A stretch of 64,000 nucleotides of DNA, taken from positions 434,001 to 498,000 of the forward strand of contig LUGG01000005.1 in assembly GCA_001683735.1 (NCBI GenBank). Reading direction: 5' to 3'. A program made the translations under genes and the position numbers. The notes beneath the pieces were generated by a model that saw only the letters and a list, made by a program, of their open reading frames with translations, had not been told where the DNA came from and searched no databases. Origin of the DNA: Grifola frondosa. Its lineage: Eukaryota > Basidiomycota > Agaricomycetes > Polyporales > Grifolaceae. Shown here piece by piece: positions 1 through 11,745 of this stretch (its first letter is position 1; each line of letters opens with the position of its first letter).

Positions 1-676
1 GTTGAAAATCATAGAAGGGGAAGTGGGTGAAGGAGAGAGCGTGGATACGGGGCTTTTCGGCCCCAACAAAGAATGAACAACGAGATCAGCCGCCGCTGCA
101 CGTCGGGCGATGCGGAGTACCAGTGCGGGTGCATCACCCCGAGAGTGTCTTGACCTGTCGTGTGCATGCAAAAATCCGCGAGGTCAGTTCGCGTCTGCGC
201 CAGAGATGCGGCACTTGCCTCCATGCTCGATGATCGCCGCCGAACATGCCTTGACCAGCAGCAGCGTCTCGAGCGGGCTCAGTCGTCTTTCGCCAATGAC
301 GGAGTCGGGAAGCGTTCTGCGATCGTCTGGGTCCGCTTCAAAGACGACCCGAGCGCGCGACTACGCTCCTCCTTGGGGACAGGCAGGTTTAATGTCAAAT
401 GTGGTGTATCTGGAATGGGTTTTCGCGCCTCCGGGGCAGGAGAAATGGGACGAGACCTCGATCTGAACAGCGAAAACCCGGAGTCTTTTTCCTTCTCCTT
501 ACCCGCTCCTTTTCCTTCGGCTGCTGAGCAGACTCTGCAAAGTTGGTGGCAGAGGGGGAGATGGTTGGCGAGACGGCTTCGAACTTGCCCTCGAGCAAGG
601 AGGATATCGAAGAGCGTTTGTTCGCGCTTTCCTTCTCCTTCTTTCGCGTGAACACTTTGGAGAGAAATGCAGGCAT
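1..676 (-). CDS. MSB1/Mug8-like cell-polarity protein, N-terminal part (runs off window)
   Basis: The start codon is at 674-676 and the protein begins MPAFLSKVFTRKKEK. A low-complexity Ser/Pro/Lys linker follows, then a conserved block with the motifs GERRLSPLETLLLVKAC, MHPHWYSASPDVQRR and LISLFI. I recall this arrangement from fungal Msb1/Mug8-domain (RhoGAP-like) proteins acting in polarity and Rho signalling; the family call is from memory and moderate. Two single-base gaps break the frame, in the C run at 502-504 and the C run at 348-350; one extra C in each rejoins the conserved blocks. A GC-AG intron (donor GCAAGT, about 64 nt, roughly 155-218) is needed to join IIEHGG to QDTLGVMHPHW. 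The rest of the gene lies left of base 1. The gene to its right is divergent, leaving about 0.4 kb for shared upstream sequence. Confidence 0.5.
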
Positions 677-1140
677 GGTGACAAAAGATTAGATGAAAAC
701 AAACAGAGATTGTGGTGGCAGGAGCCAACCCCGGAGACTTCGAATCGTGGCGAGCGTCGCTAATCTTAACCCTTACAATGGAATTAATTATTTTAATTTT
801 AAATAGCCTTTGCGTTTGCCATTAAAGGTCAACTTTAAATCTCCCTGAAAGCAACCACTTATCTTCTAAGCTAGTTCGGTAATCCAAGTAAGATTTGCAG
901 TTCACTTCCTCCATCAAGGATGTCATGCATATCATGGTCTACTACGATGAGAAATAGTGGTCCTTGGTTACGATCTTGTCGTCTGAGCAGTTGGGACATG
1001 ACGCTTCCAACTGTCTGGCGGATACAGACTTCCATTCGCCGCATGTCATCCACGGTATCCGTACCCCCTCATCAACGACAGACTCTTACAATTTGCGTCC
1101 TCATATCTCCCTTCTCTCACGCAAGATTGACGTTTGATAG
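677..1140. other. Intergenic region between MSB1-like and FMP46-like genes
   Basis: This holds the divergent 5' regions of the two flanking genes. An AT-rich patch lies near 780-840. The first exon of the FMP46-like gene should lie in its right half (perhaps 1040-1110), but I cannot fix its start. Nothing else is recognisable. Confidence 0.4.
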
Positions 1141-1638
1141 CCACAACCCGAAGTCTACATTTTCGCAGGATATCCTCGCGAGAATCGAAGACGTGCGGAA
1201 GCGGTCTCTTCCACGGCCAGGCATCGATGCAAAGCTGCGACGACACCTAGATCCCTCTCGGACCACGATACCGCCTCCCGAGTTTGGTTTGCAGGTGTTC
1301 GCGAGGCTGCCTACTGAGAGGGAGCTAGATGATATCTTCCTTATGTCTAATTCGTCCAACGTTACCGACTTCCTTACACCCGCGCGCACGCACTTGGTGA
1401 GCGCGATCCCACAAACTTGCGCGACTTGCATAAGTTGGTCACCGAGCATCCGGATCTGTTTCACTGGCCGCTCACGGTCAATTGGAAGACGGCCCAGGTC
1501 GGCATTGGTCGCATCGGGCTCCGATCCATCCTCACCAAGTTAAAAAGCTCGTACACGGAAGCTTACCTAGCGCAGGAACGATCTCAGTCGCAGAAGCAGC
1601 AGTTCCAGTCACAGGAGCGGCCCCAGTCGCAGGAGTAG
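1141..1638 (+). CDS. FMP46-like (DUF1687) putative mitochondrial redox protein, diverged paralog; first exon not located
   Basis: The exon starting at 1141, after a TAG acceptor, opens with (S)HNPKST. The clear FMP46 gene at 25.2 kb has an exon starting at the same place, with HNPASPPS. Aligned by eye, FGLQVFARLPTERELDDI matches FNLEVIENTPPTLDQL, and LFHWPLTVNWKTAQVGIGRI matches LKYPIVVDWHGGKAAVGDVEG. The family has a thioredoxin-like fold and is mitochondrial in yeast, with unknown substrate. The middle of the frame needs one extra G at 1396-1397 to pass from the first conserved block to the second. The C-terminus is a low-complexity Gln/Ser repeat made by an 18-bp tandem repeat, with an alternative open frame of PVAGVA-type repeats. 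It could be a second functional copy or a decaying one. Confidence 0.55.
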
Positions 1639-1673
1639 CCCCACTTGCAGAAATAGTTCCAATCGCAGTAGAA
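1581..1673 (+). repeat. 18-bp imperfect tandem repeat, about 4-5 units
   Basis: Units near 1602, 1620, 1638 and 1656 share the pattern GYYCCAvTCrCAGrAGyr. A fifth related unit lies near 1581. The array forms the 3' end of the FMP46-like frame (QSQE-type repeats) and is open in a second frame as well. Confidence 0.7.
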
Positions 1674-1679
1674 TGAGCC

Positions 1680-3086
1680 AGGTGATTTTTCTTGTCTGCA
1701 ATTACTCTCGATTTCCACTCATATCTACAGTTTTGACAGGACGTATGCGTTCTGGGGCCCAAATCTCGGGTTGATGCACCCGAGGAGAAGGACGGAGTAT
1801 CTCTGGCGATTAAGTCGGAGCGACTACCGTCTATATGTCGTTTGCTCTGCGGTGTCTGCAAGAGGGTCAGACGCTGCCATGACAATCATCCTTTCTACTG
1901 AGAAGGCGCCTGCCTGGCCCTTTGACCTGCGCACATGTCCCCGGGGCTTGTCGTACTTCACGTAAAGTTTGGAATCGATGGAAAATGCTTCGGAACCCTT
2001 ATCTTCATCTGACAGGCTCTTGGCTTTCATACAATCGCAAACTCAGATGACACTGGTTATGGGGGTGTTGCCTCGTGTGGCACTCCGTGATGAAAGTATT
2101 CGTGACTGCCTAAGAAATCAGTGAGTCGACCTTCGACCTTCGTTTTCAACCTGCCATGAAGTGTCGGACCTTTTCTAATTCGAGCTGTAGATTCCCAATA
2201 CTCCTCGGTATTTGTTCATAACGGGCACTGTATGCAATCTCCGTTATGTAGCCGTGAGCTTGAATAACCTACTAGGCTTGAGGTCAAATCAGATGCAACG
2301 TCTTGAACTCGAGTACTGAGTACCGAGTAAGTGCTTGAGAGTTTGACCTTGAAATGTACGCGAAATTGCCGCAGTCGACGCGAAGTTTTGCAACTTGCCA
2401 ACGACGATCTCCAAAAATGGAAGTTGCGCAAACATACGAAGTTATACTCTCAACAAATCATGCGCACTCCGCTGATCGTGCCGCATAAAATGAGTTTCAA
2501 TATGTAATTATAAGCTGCTGATCCGGTTTTTTAAGTATACTTAATTTTGGGGTATTCGGCGCGGCAAGTCGTTTACAGTTATAAGAATATCGGAGAGCAC
2601 TTATCACATCCATATTAAAAGGACCCCGGAGAAATCAGATCCTGCATGCGAGCGAGACGCGAGGTCAATGTCGAGGATCATCATATTCCATCTAGCGAAT
2701 TCCAATGGTCGGCTATTAGATCCAACTGCCACGGTGTCTGTCAGCATGACTATTCTCGCTCCATTCTCCTCTCTTCTCTGCGTAAGAGAACCATTATGCC
2801 GAGCATCACAGGATAAGTGGTGCACACAATTAGCACCCCTTCTCGGTAGCCCGCAACCCCAACGCGCTCCATGATGAGACTGAGATTGGCCAGCAATTGG
2901 CCAGTCGACTGAGTTCTAGACGATGTGTAGGGCAACTCCCGCCGGCATTCGCACATGGCGTCACAGACGTGCAAGGCACAGTCCGGCCGTGATCTTATAA
3001 GAGGCCCAGCAATCGGCATCTGAGGATAGGCTTCCGCCTGCTCTTCACCGACTCTCTTAAGCCCTTGAATTGGCCACTCACTAGAA
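1680..3086. other. Intergenic, no gene recognised
   Basis: Short ORFs exist on both strands (for example minus 1824-2030), but none shows conserved motifs or plausible splice joins. The right part must hold the glycogen phosphorylase promoter. AT-rich stretches lie near 2460-2550. Confidence 0.4.
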
Positions 3087-6000
3087 ATGACCTCTACAAT
3101 TGATCCTAGCATCATCGGCCAGCCCCCTAAGCGTGCACGCAGGCATGTAAGGTCTTTGACCGGTGAGTTGTGCAGGACTTGTGGCTGTTGAGCGATAGCT
3201 GAATCGATGCGACTATGGACAAGGCTACACCCCAGAGACTGATGAGACGGGGAAGGAAAAATGGCCCCGGGGAAATGAAAAAGTGTGGAAGGACGGTATT
3301 CCTGGCCTAGATACCGGTGAGTAAACTGCTCCACGAAGGATGCATACAGTCGAAGGACGAAGTTTGTTGTTTCTCAATTTTGCCCTACAGATGTTCCTTC
3401 AATCACAAAGTCCGTGGTGAACCATGTTCACACCTCCCTTGCTCGCCAAGCATACAATCTTGACAACCTCGGTGCATACCAGGCCGCGGCGTTGTCTGTC
3501 CGCGATAACCTCCTCGTGAGTTACCGCATATATGCGCTATTTCGAACCCGTTGCAATATCTTAACATATTGACCAGGTCAACTGGAACGAGACCCAGCTG
3601 CACTACTCCCGCAAGGCGCCGAAGCGTGCATACTATCTCTCGCTCGAGTTCCTCATGGGGCGCACGCTCGACAATGCGCTGCTGAACCTCGGACTGAAGG
3701 ATAAGTACGCGGAGGGCATGGACCAGCTCGGGTTTAATCTCGAGGACATGCTTGATCAGGAGCGTGATGCTGGACTCGGGAACGGTGGTTTGGGCCGTTT
3801 GGCGGCGTGCTACCTCGATTCCTCCGCTTCGCAGGAACTTCCTGTGTGGGGTTATGGCCTCCGCTACAAATATGGCAAGTTATCGTGCCTCGACCTTATG
3901 TGTTGTGTTTTATTCTGACGCCCCCTTGACCACAGGAATATTCCAGCAATTAATTTCCCCCGATGGTAGTCAACTGGAGGCACCGGATCCGTGGCTCGAA
4001 CATGATAACCCCTGGGAACTTCCTCGCCTGGATGTTACCTACCAAATCCGGTTCTATGGTCATTCGGAGAGATTGGAAGGTGGTAAGGCCATTTGGAGCG
4101 GTGGTCAGGAAGTGCTGGCCATGGCGTATGATGTTATGATTCCTGGGTATGATACGAAGAATACCAACAACCTACGCCTGTGGGAGAGCAAGCCGAAGAG
4201 AGGTTTCGATTTGAACAGCTTTAACGGTTGGTCCTACCGTATGTGATCTGTGCACGAGTCTCACTGGCTTTCATTAGCTGGTGACTATGAGCGTGCCGTG
4301 GAGTCTTCGAACAGTGCGGCGGCGATCACCGCCGTCCTGTACCCGAATGACCACACCTCCTGTGAGTATCATATCAATTTTTCTCACTTATATTCTGAGT
4401 GCATTTTCCGTAGTTGGTAAAGAGCTTCGTTTGAAGCAACAGTACTTCTGGACTGCGGCCAGCTTGGCCGACATCATGCGCCGCTTCAAAAACACTGACA
4501 AGCCCATGTCTGAGTTCCCCGAATGTAAGTATCAATGTCGAGACCATCATATATGCGTCCTTAAATCAATTTCCAGTTGTCGCGATCCAGCTCAACGACG
4601 TGAGCAGCCTCTAACAGACTGCATGTGTGTCCCAAGCCTATAGCACTGACCTGACACTTTAGACTCATCCCACTTTGGCTATTCCCGAGCTCATGCGTAT
4701 CCTTCTGGACGAAGAAGACTTGTCATGGGATGCGTCGTGGAACATCGTTGTAAACACGTTCTTCTTTACGAACCACACGGTGCTCCCAGTCAGTAGTATT
4801 GCCGCTTACCTTAAGACATGACATTGACTTATTTGCTTCAATTGCCCAGGAAGCGCTTGAGGTAAGCCGATTCGACGTATATTCCTGAGCTTTATCTCAC
4901 TTTTCGCCTGGTAGAGATGGCCCGTTCCGCTCATGCAGCACTTGTTGCCAAGGTCAGCTTTTTAGTGCTGGTCATACTTGAATAGCAGTTCACTGGTTTC
5001 ACAGACATATGCAGATCATTTTCGACATTGTGAGCCTTTGATTTTAATATACTGCTGCATCTTTTCTAAGCTGAAAGTCTGTTAATAGAACTTGTAAGCA
5101 TGGCGCCGTCGTCTGCGATGTATCCTACTAATTCAGAGAACGCAACTATTAAGTATTTTCTTGCAAGGTATGTGCTCTAACTCCCGTGTCAACCTCTGCT
5201 GACTGTTGTAAACAAGCTGTCGAGCGGAAGTTCCCTGGCGACAGAGGCAAGCTTGCGAGGATGTCCCTGATTGAAGGTATATCCAGCCTTATCTATTGTG
5301 AATGCCATTCTGAAATGTCTCTCCAGAGGGATTCCCGCAGTACGTGAGGATGTCCAATTTGGCTTGCGTTGGTGAGCATAGTGTTGTGCATTAGCGTGAA
5401 GCTATCTCATAATCGTAATGTCACAGGGAGCCGAAAAGTAAACGGCGTGGCAGAGGTATGCGATACGATAACGTTCAAGAGAGGTGACTCAGTTGACACT
5501 TCTCAGTTGCACAGTGAACTCGTCAGGATGACCATTATGAAGGACTTCGTCGACTATTATGGTGTGAGCAAGTAAGCGCATCTTCACGACCTGCTGTCTC
5601 CTATTCTGAATATTTTTTTTCCTTCCGCGTCAGATTCTCAAACGTAACGAATGGCAGTAAGTGTACTAGCGATCTCATGAACCATGTCTTGCTCATTATC
5701 CTACAGTAACACCCCGTCGTTGGCTCGATCAGGTAGAATCCTCAGCATCAAGGGATCGAACGTGCACTGATAACGTCCCAATCGCAGTGTAACCCTGGTC
5801 TTAGCAAGCTAATCAGCGAAACTCTCAAGCTTCCAAAGGCGGCGTTTTTGAAGGATCTGTACAAGCTGGAGGTCAACGATGCCATTGCCTCTGTATTTCT
5901 TCATCTGACAAGGTTGTGCTTAGGGTCTCCTCGAGCATGTCGAGAATACTTCCTTCCAGAAAAAGTGGGCAGTCGTCAAGCTGGTTAACAAGGAACGTTT

Positions 6001-7421
6001 GGCCCACTATGTTGAGACGACCTTGGGCATCAAGGTGAACACGCATGCGATGTTCGATGTCCAAATCAAGGTCAGTGACAGTGTCATCTATCATATTTCT
6101 TGCGCTGATGGATTCTTCAGCGTCTGCATGAGTACAAGGTTGGTTGACAAACGTAATATTGCTTCATGAGCTTGAGTTCAAATAGCCTTTTGCTCAGCGC
6201 CAAACGCTCAACATCATGGGCGTCATACATGTGAGGGTAGCTGCGACGCTCTAAAATGACTACTTAAACAGCTATTTTTAGAGATACCTCACTCTCAAGT
6301 CTATGACTCCGGCGGAAAGAAAGAAGGTGAACCCGAAGGTGGTCTTCTTCGCTGGCAAGGCTGCCCCTGGATGTGAGTGTCATTGCCCCTCCACGTACAT
6401 TCAGTTAACTTATTGTGTGTTCAGATTATATCGCCAAACTCGTGAGCGACGAATGCGAGGCGGCTTCCTGTCGACACTGAAATGTTCGTTTTCTAGACTA
6501 TCCGTTTGATTGTCAACGTTGCTCGCATCATCAATGTCGACCCCGACACCAAAGACTTGCTCAGTCTATTCTTCCTTCCCGATTATTCGGTGTCGCTGGC
6601 TGAAATATTGATTCCTGCATCTGACATCAGTCAACATATTTCCACCGCTGGTACCGAAGCTTCAGGCACTTCGAACATGAAGTTCTGCCTGAACGGAGGG
6701 CTACTGCTCGGAACCGTCGGTGAGTATACACCACGTTCTGTAACGACTCAGACTCAATGACTCGTCCATGTCAGATGGTGCCAACATCGAGATTGCAGAA
6801 GAAGTTGGGGAAAGCAATGTCTGTGAGTACACCTTTCCGCTAATTGATGGCATACAATAATGGCACTATCGCAGTCTTCTTTGGTCACTTGACCCCCGCT
6901 GTAGAGGATCTTCGTTATCAACACATGTATCACCCCATTCCGGTGGAGCAGAAATGTCCTGCGCTGGCGACGGTCATTAACGAAGTGTCAGCGGGCAGGT
7001 TTGGAGATGGTGCTGTTTATGAGCCGTACGTTCATCTAAACGTCTCAAGCAGGATTGAATCATGACTGATACATCTGGGCTGCAATTCTAGTCTCCTCAA
7101 TACCATTCGTCAAAACGACTACTACCTACTGACGGAGGATTTCGATTCCTGTAAGTCATTTTGTGAAAGAATAGTGTCCTCTGTCTGACGCATCCCTTGC
7201 ATTACAGATATTCAAGCGTTGAAGATGGTCGATGATGCGTACCAAGATCGCACTGAGTGGATTAAGAAGAGCATCAGGACTACGGCAAAGGTCCGTCGAG
7301 TGGTGCTAGTCCACGTCTTCGAATTGACGCGTTTTCTTAGATGGGCAAGTTCAGCTCGGACCGCGCCATCCAGGACTACGCGCAAGAGTACTGGAACATC
7401 GAGAGCACCAAGCTCACCTAA
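3087..7421 (+). CDS. GPH1: Glycogen phosphorylase, about 20 exons
   Basis: This enzyme releases glucose-1-phosphate from glycogen in the cytosol, using pyridoxal phosphate. Exons spliced by eye give a near-complete family-length protein (about 0.8 thousand residues), starting [16 protein letters not shown] and ending WNIESTKLT. Visible hallmarks are [72 protein letters not shown], and the PLP-lysine segment [15 protein letters not shown], followed by [11 protein letters not shown]. Exons include 3087-3162, 3224-3316, 3391-3515, 3577-3874 and 3936-4226. Several later exons are very small: 4850-4861, 5089-5093 and 5154-5167. The intron at 3875-3935 has a GC donor (GCAAGT). No frame break was seen across the whole gene. 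The start was chosen because exon 1 supplies the [10 protein letters not shown]-terminus I recall from fungal homologs. Confidence 0.95.
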
Positions 7422-7793
7422 TGTCTAGGCAATCTTCCGTTCGCGGTGGTCATCTGAATTCAGTACGAAAGCGGCATTGTGTAGGTTGAAGAGCGCAGTA
7501 CTTCTTCTGTATCCTGCCTGTATTCTGTATTCCTATGTTGATCTTGGTCAAAATGTAGAGCAAGTTGTCCTCAGTAACAATCGCGTACCGTCACAATCAC
7601 GTGGTATCCTTGTGGCACCGGGAGTAAGTATGCGCGCCGCGTGGTAGTCCACCTGTGCTTTGCCCACCAAAGCCAGTCGCAAAGCCACCCGGGCGCCACA
7701 AACACTTGCAAGGTATATAATTTCAGTTTTTATGCGAAACCTCCTTACCTCTGACCTGCAACATCCACGACGACCTTCTCTTAACCGACCTCG
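7422..7793. promoter_or_regulatory. Intergenic region with TATA box for the 7.8 kb kinase-like gene
   Basis: TATATAA lies at 7714-7720, about 75 nt before the ATG at 7794. That spacing recurs upstream of other genes in this window. The left part is the glycogen phosphorylase 3' UTR. Confidence 0.5.
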
Positions 7794-8793
7794 ATGGCAA
7801 TTTTAAAGCTATCAGACAAAAGTCTCTCAAACCCAACTGATTTCTACCTTAAAGCAATCTATGCTGAGGATTCCTCGATCGAACTGTACACGACGGTGAT
7901 CCCCATTGACCGCTCTTCACAATTGAATGCTCTCGATGGGCCAGGTCTCACGGAGGTTTATCGTGCTACTATGGGTCTCTACAGACCAATATATAGCAAT
8001 GGTCAAATCGAACCCTACCTCCAAGAGGTCGATGTTATCTGCAAGATTGTCCGGGCCTACTGCGGTGTTGATGCTGAGGATCACCACCATCTTGCGGATT
8101 TCAAAGATATCGATCGCGAGGCTACGTTTTACAGTTCGCCAGACTCTAGGTGCCTTCAGGGTCAAGTCGTCCCTCTATGCCATGGCTATTTCCGCGGGGA
8201 ATCCCTGTACCAACGACATTTGGGATAATGAAAACCCATATTGCTTGTCTTGTTCTGGAGGATGTCGGTAATCGTCTCCGAACGACGTTCGGCGGGGAAC
8301 TACGCAATTTGCCGACGAACACCCAGTGAGTCGTCATTTACGGTTGAATTCTATCATCCCGATAAGTGAAATCTTGCCTTCAGAATTAGTGTATTGACAG
8401 CTTTGAAGACATTGCACGCATATGGATTCGAGCATGGTGCTATTGCTAACGAACACATCGTGATGAATAAGGATGGCTTCCCGTTCTTCATCGATTTCAG
8501 ATTATTCAAAAGACATCGTTGCAAGGGGGAACTGTGTCTTGAGAACGTCGAAACGCCGAACACGAAACCAATCGGTTGCCCTGATTTTGATGAGGCATTT
8601 CGGTGCATCGATATTGGGTATCACTCGGAAAAATATAAAAGTGAGTTGTTGACTCCTACGAAATTATGTTCGTCCAACAATGTCTATAACGTTACTCTTC
8701 CTGATTCTAGTTTTGAACGCGCTTTTGGCTCCGGCTCCGGCTTCACTGGTTCCCTTTCAATTTCCTTCTGTCGCTAGTTGCTTGACTCTGTAA
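7794..8793 (+). CDS. Short kinase-like protein, predicted inactive (HGA in place of HxD)
   Basis: This is a distant member of the kinase-like family clustered at 48-55 kb. Spliced by eye, the protein runs from MAILKLSDKSLSN through TEVYRAT (nucleotide-loop equivalent), VVPLCHGYFRG, CLVLEDVGNRLR and the catalytic-loop equivalent FEHGAIANEHIVMNKDG-PFFIDF. An intron (about 8330-8384) precedes the loop exon. A last intron after HSEKYK leads to the stop TAA at 8791-8793, followed by AATAAA. Active relatives have H-G/C-D; here the Asp is Ala and the downstream DFD is DFR, so catalysis is unlikely. The frame needs one extra G in the run 8196-8199 to join YFRG to IPVPTTFG. It lies downstream of glycogen phosphorylase on the same strand with its own TATA box. 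Substrate and role are unknown. Confidence 0.6.
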
Positions 8794-9152
8794 TAAATAG
8801 ATCGCTCTGAATCCGGAATGCTCCCTCCTCCCAATTCGATTGAACTCTGCTCCGTTGTAACATGATCTAGCAATCATTTGACCACCTACTCGCTCTCAGT
8901 TCCCAGCAACTAATTCCCTTGCAGTAGAATCCACCTTCGAGATCTGAGGGAATTCTGAATGTATAGACCCCACAGTGACTGTTGTATTAAGTGTCGAATC
9001 TTGGATTTAAAGAAAGTTTTCAAATATGAGATTTAAGTCTACATTTGGACATACGTATACATTTCAAACCTGTCGTTTGCTTCCTCGAGAGCTTCACGGT
9101 GAGCTGTAATCGATATCTAGTGTGCCCTCATGGTTTCAAATCGTTCTTACTA
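8794..9152. other. Intergenic: 3' UTR of kinase-like gene and upstream region of RRM gene
   Basis: AATAAA is present at 8792-8797, directly after the stop codon. No further gene is seen. A short stretch at its right border is conserved ahead of all three RRM paralogs and is listed separately. Confidence 0.4.
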
Positions 9153-9181
9153 GTTTTTACAGTACGTTGACTGACTGAACG
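9153..9181 (+). promoter_or_regulatory. Conserved 5' leader of the RRM paralogs, probable 5'-UTR intron acceptor
   Basis: The sequence GTTTTTACAGTACGTTGAC, just before the ATG, recurs almost unchanged before the ATG of the paralogs at 19.6 kb (GTTTTTTCAGTACGTTGGC) and 23.4 kb (GTTTTTACAGTACGTCGGC, minus strand). The pyrimidine tract plus CAG looks like an intron acceptor in the 5' UTR, a few bases from the start codon. Confidence 0.55.
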
Positions 9182-10751
9182 ATGCTCTCGAACTCACTTC
9201 GTGCACAGATCCGAGTCGCACCCTTGTGTTCACGGCTTATACGCACGAAATGTGTTCCGAGCTTTCGTCCTTCTGTCGCATTCCATGCCGCCCATACAAA
9301 GCTGATAGCGAGGACCTCGAGATTCTCGACAATCAGCTACCGTAATCAGGAACACGGTTTAGGCCAGCGCGACACTTCGCCAAAGGATCGCCCTGCGCAA
9401 AATCCTCAGACGGCAGCAGCATCCACAGTGTTCGTTTACAACTTGCCGTTTTCCGCGACTGAGGAGGAGGTTGGTAGCCTATTCGAGAAATATGGCGATA
9501 TTGATATCAGAATGAGTCAGTACAGTGTGATCGGTTGTACACCATGTCCAAACTCACCACCGCTCTCCAGAGAGAAAGCCAGACGGAAAGTCTGTTGGGT
9601 ATGCCAACGTTCGGTTCCAAACCCCCAGCATTGCGCGGCAAGTGATAGAAGATCACCTTTCACATCCTGCGCAGCTCGGAGATCGTCAACTAAACGTGGT
9701 TGCTTCGAGGCCTCCGATGAACACCTATAGGCTCGCTTATAACTTCGCCCCTTCTCAAACGCTGTACATAGAAAATATTGCACAATCGGTAAAGGAGGAG
9801 GACTTGCGCGGGCTTTTTGAAGAGTTCGCCAAAATCGAGGACATACGAATTGGTGAATACGCTTTCGTTCAGTTACTCGTATCTATATTGATGTCGCCAC
9901 ATACGTAGCATACGATGATAACGGGAAGTTTCAAGGATATGGACACCTTGAATTCGGATCGCTCAGTGATACGCAACGTATCATGGACAGTCACGCGACT
10001 ACTCCGCTTACACTACATGGCCGTACCATCAGAATGAATTTTGCTAAACAGTCTTACGGACCGCGGTTGCAAGAGAGGCTAGCCGCTGCTTCCGATCCGC
10101 ACAACTTCACTATAGTTGCAGGACGTTTCCCTGTCGATGTGCAGGAAGAAGATATACACCCGCTCTTTGCCGGGCTTGGCTCAGTCGCGGCGGTTCGGAT
10201 AGGCGGGTGTTGAACCTATTTTGTGTCTTTGCGAGTCTGACATCATTATGTATTGTTCTCAGTTCGGTACAGGGACAAGGGGCGGGCAATCGCGCATGTG
10301 GATTTTGACAATTCCACAGATGCGAAGCGTGCCGTGGAGGAGTATACCACAAATCCACCCATGTCGGTGGATGGGACAGCGCTGAAGGTTTCGCATGCTG
10401 TCCCGAAACCGCGGCATGAACACCCTCCAAGCCAACGTCTGTTCCTAACTCATTATGCCGGCAGCGAAGACCGTATGCGAAACGAACTCGGAATGCATGC
10501 ACAATACGTTCAAAGCATCAATTTCTGTGGGTATTGTTTAACCACTTCTCCTGTTCTGAACCTAAAGTGAAAATCCAGATATGCCGCATGGGAGCGGAGC
10601 CGGCGCCCGGATGGCTTTCGTCAACTTTGTCACCGAGGCTGCAGGTATCGCTGCGAAGGAAGCGTTTTCTGGGAAGCCTGGGCCTCTCACCAACATTACA
10701 TACTCGCGATCGAAGAGTTTTCCCTCATCGTCAAGGGAGAATACACACTGA
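9182..10751 (+). CDS. Four-RRM RNA-binding protein with mitochondrial-type presequence (paralog 1)
   Basis: Five exons: 9182-9515, 9571-9852, 9909-10202, 10263-10526 and 10579-10751. The third intron is GC-AG (donor GCGGGT). The N-terminal ~55 residues are rich in Arg and Ser with almost no acidic residues (MLSNSLRAQIRVAPLCS, then SRFSTISY), as in a matrix-targeting presequence. Four RRMs follow. RRM1 has RNP2 VFVYNLPF and RNP1 KSVGYANVRF. RRM2 has LYIENIAQ and FQGYGHLEF. RRM3 has TIVAGRFPV and GRAIAHVDF. RRM4 has LFLTHYAG and ARMAFVNF. Organisation matches the copies at 19.6 and 21.7 kb. An RNA-binding role in mitochondria is an inference from the presequence and domains; I know no named ortholog. 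It is intact in this sequence. Confidence 0.75.
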
Positions 10752-11745
10752 GACATGTGTGTCGTCCGATGGTTGCGCTGGGTCGGGTAGTAGCTGTGGT
10801 CCAGGGGGATAGCTAGGGTATAGCCAAAACTGTCTCCAACACTCTGGCATGACTGCTGCATGTCAAATTTATGGTTATGTACCCGAGTTCTGTGATGAGA
10901 GAACGTCTGGTTCCTAGACTGTAATTCAGTTACACCGCCAGCAAGTCGCGGCATTGTCACAATATTTGAGATTCCGCTTGTTGTCACGGTAGTGGACCCG
11001 GGTTGTGACGATAAGAATCGCTAGACGTTGTAACAGCATTAAAATGAAACATTATATTAAGCTTTCAACTTAAGAGTTTCAGCAATACTCGACCAATGCC
11101 ATGCAAGTAATGAAACGACCCGAATACCGCATTGAATTTGCAATGATAAGGTAAGCACTGTAATCCCAACATTTGAAAAGGAGTTATTATACCTCAGTGT
11201 GGCAACTTGTCGGTCAAAAGCAAAGGCTGGTACAACACAGATGCAAGGTTATTTTTCCGATATTGTTCCAGTATCGGCGCTTACACATTGGGCCAATATT
11301 GTGATAGCGCCGTGTTTATACTGACCTGGCCCTGGCAGAACATGTAACTTTCAGCATCATTGTAGTACTAAAATTATAATATCATATCAATGTCACTACA
11401 GCCTGTACTTGGCATCGGGCAAGTGCTTGCATGGGTCGAGATGATGGCTGTGGATATTGGGTCCGACGTTTGAATTCTACGCATCCGGTTTTTCCATTCT
11501 TCGTATTAGACAATTGAATTTATTATAAACGAGCATGACAACAATGCGGCTAACTAAGAATGAACCAACGAGAAAACATGATAGCACAGAAGTAAGGATA
11601 GCGCAAATCACCGAATGCGAACGCATACACAACGGCCTCAAACACTGACCTCTACCACATGAGTTCTGCCTCTATTGTCTTCTGCCACGGTGCTGTAACA
11701 GTGGCAACAGGGCGGCGAGTATCGAGCGGGTTGTATATGCTGAGG
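10752..11745. other. Intergenic; no gene recognised, one small palindrome
   Basis: No conserved coding signal on either strand. Near 11274-11315 a hairpin can form from GGCGCT and AGCGCC arms with complementary CACA and TGTG inside. The region is AT-rich and separates RRM paralog 1 from the convergent transposon-type gene. Confidence 0.4.

Noticed and set aside
279..728. A separate 149-codon minus-strand protein overlapping the MSB1-like start
   Set aside because: Its middle (SLFRSRSRPISPAPEARK) is the continuation of the MPAFLSKVF frame after one missing base; its own N-terminus is not protein-like.
2750..3334. Minus-strand ORF of 194 codons at the glycogen phosphorylase 5' end
   Set aside because: It lies antisense to the first exons, whose protein and splice sites are well supported, and it shows no motifs.
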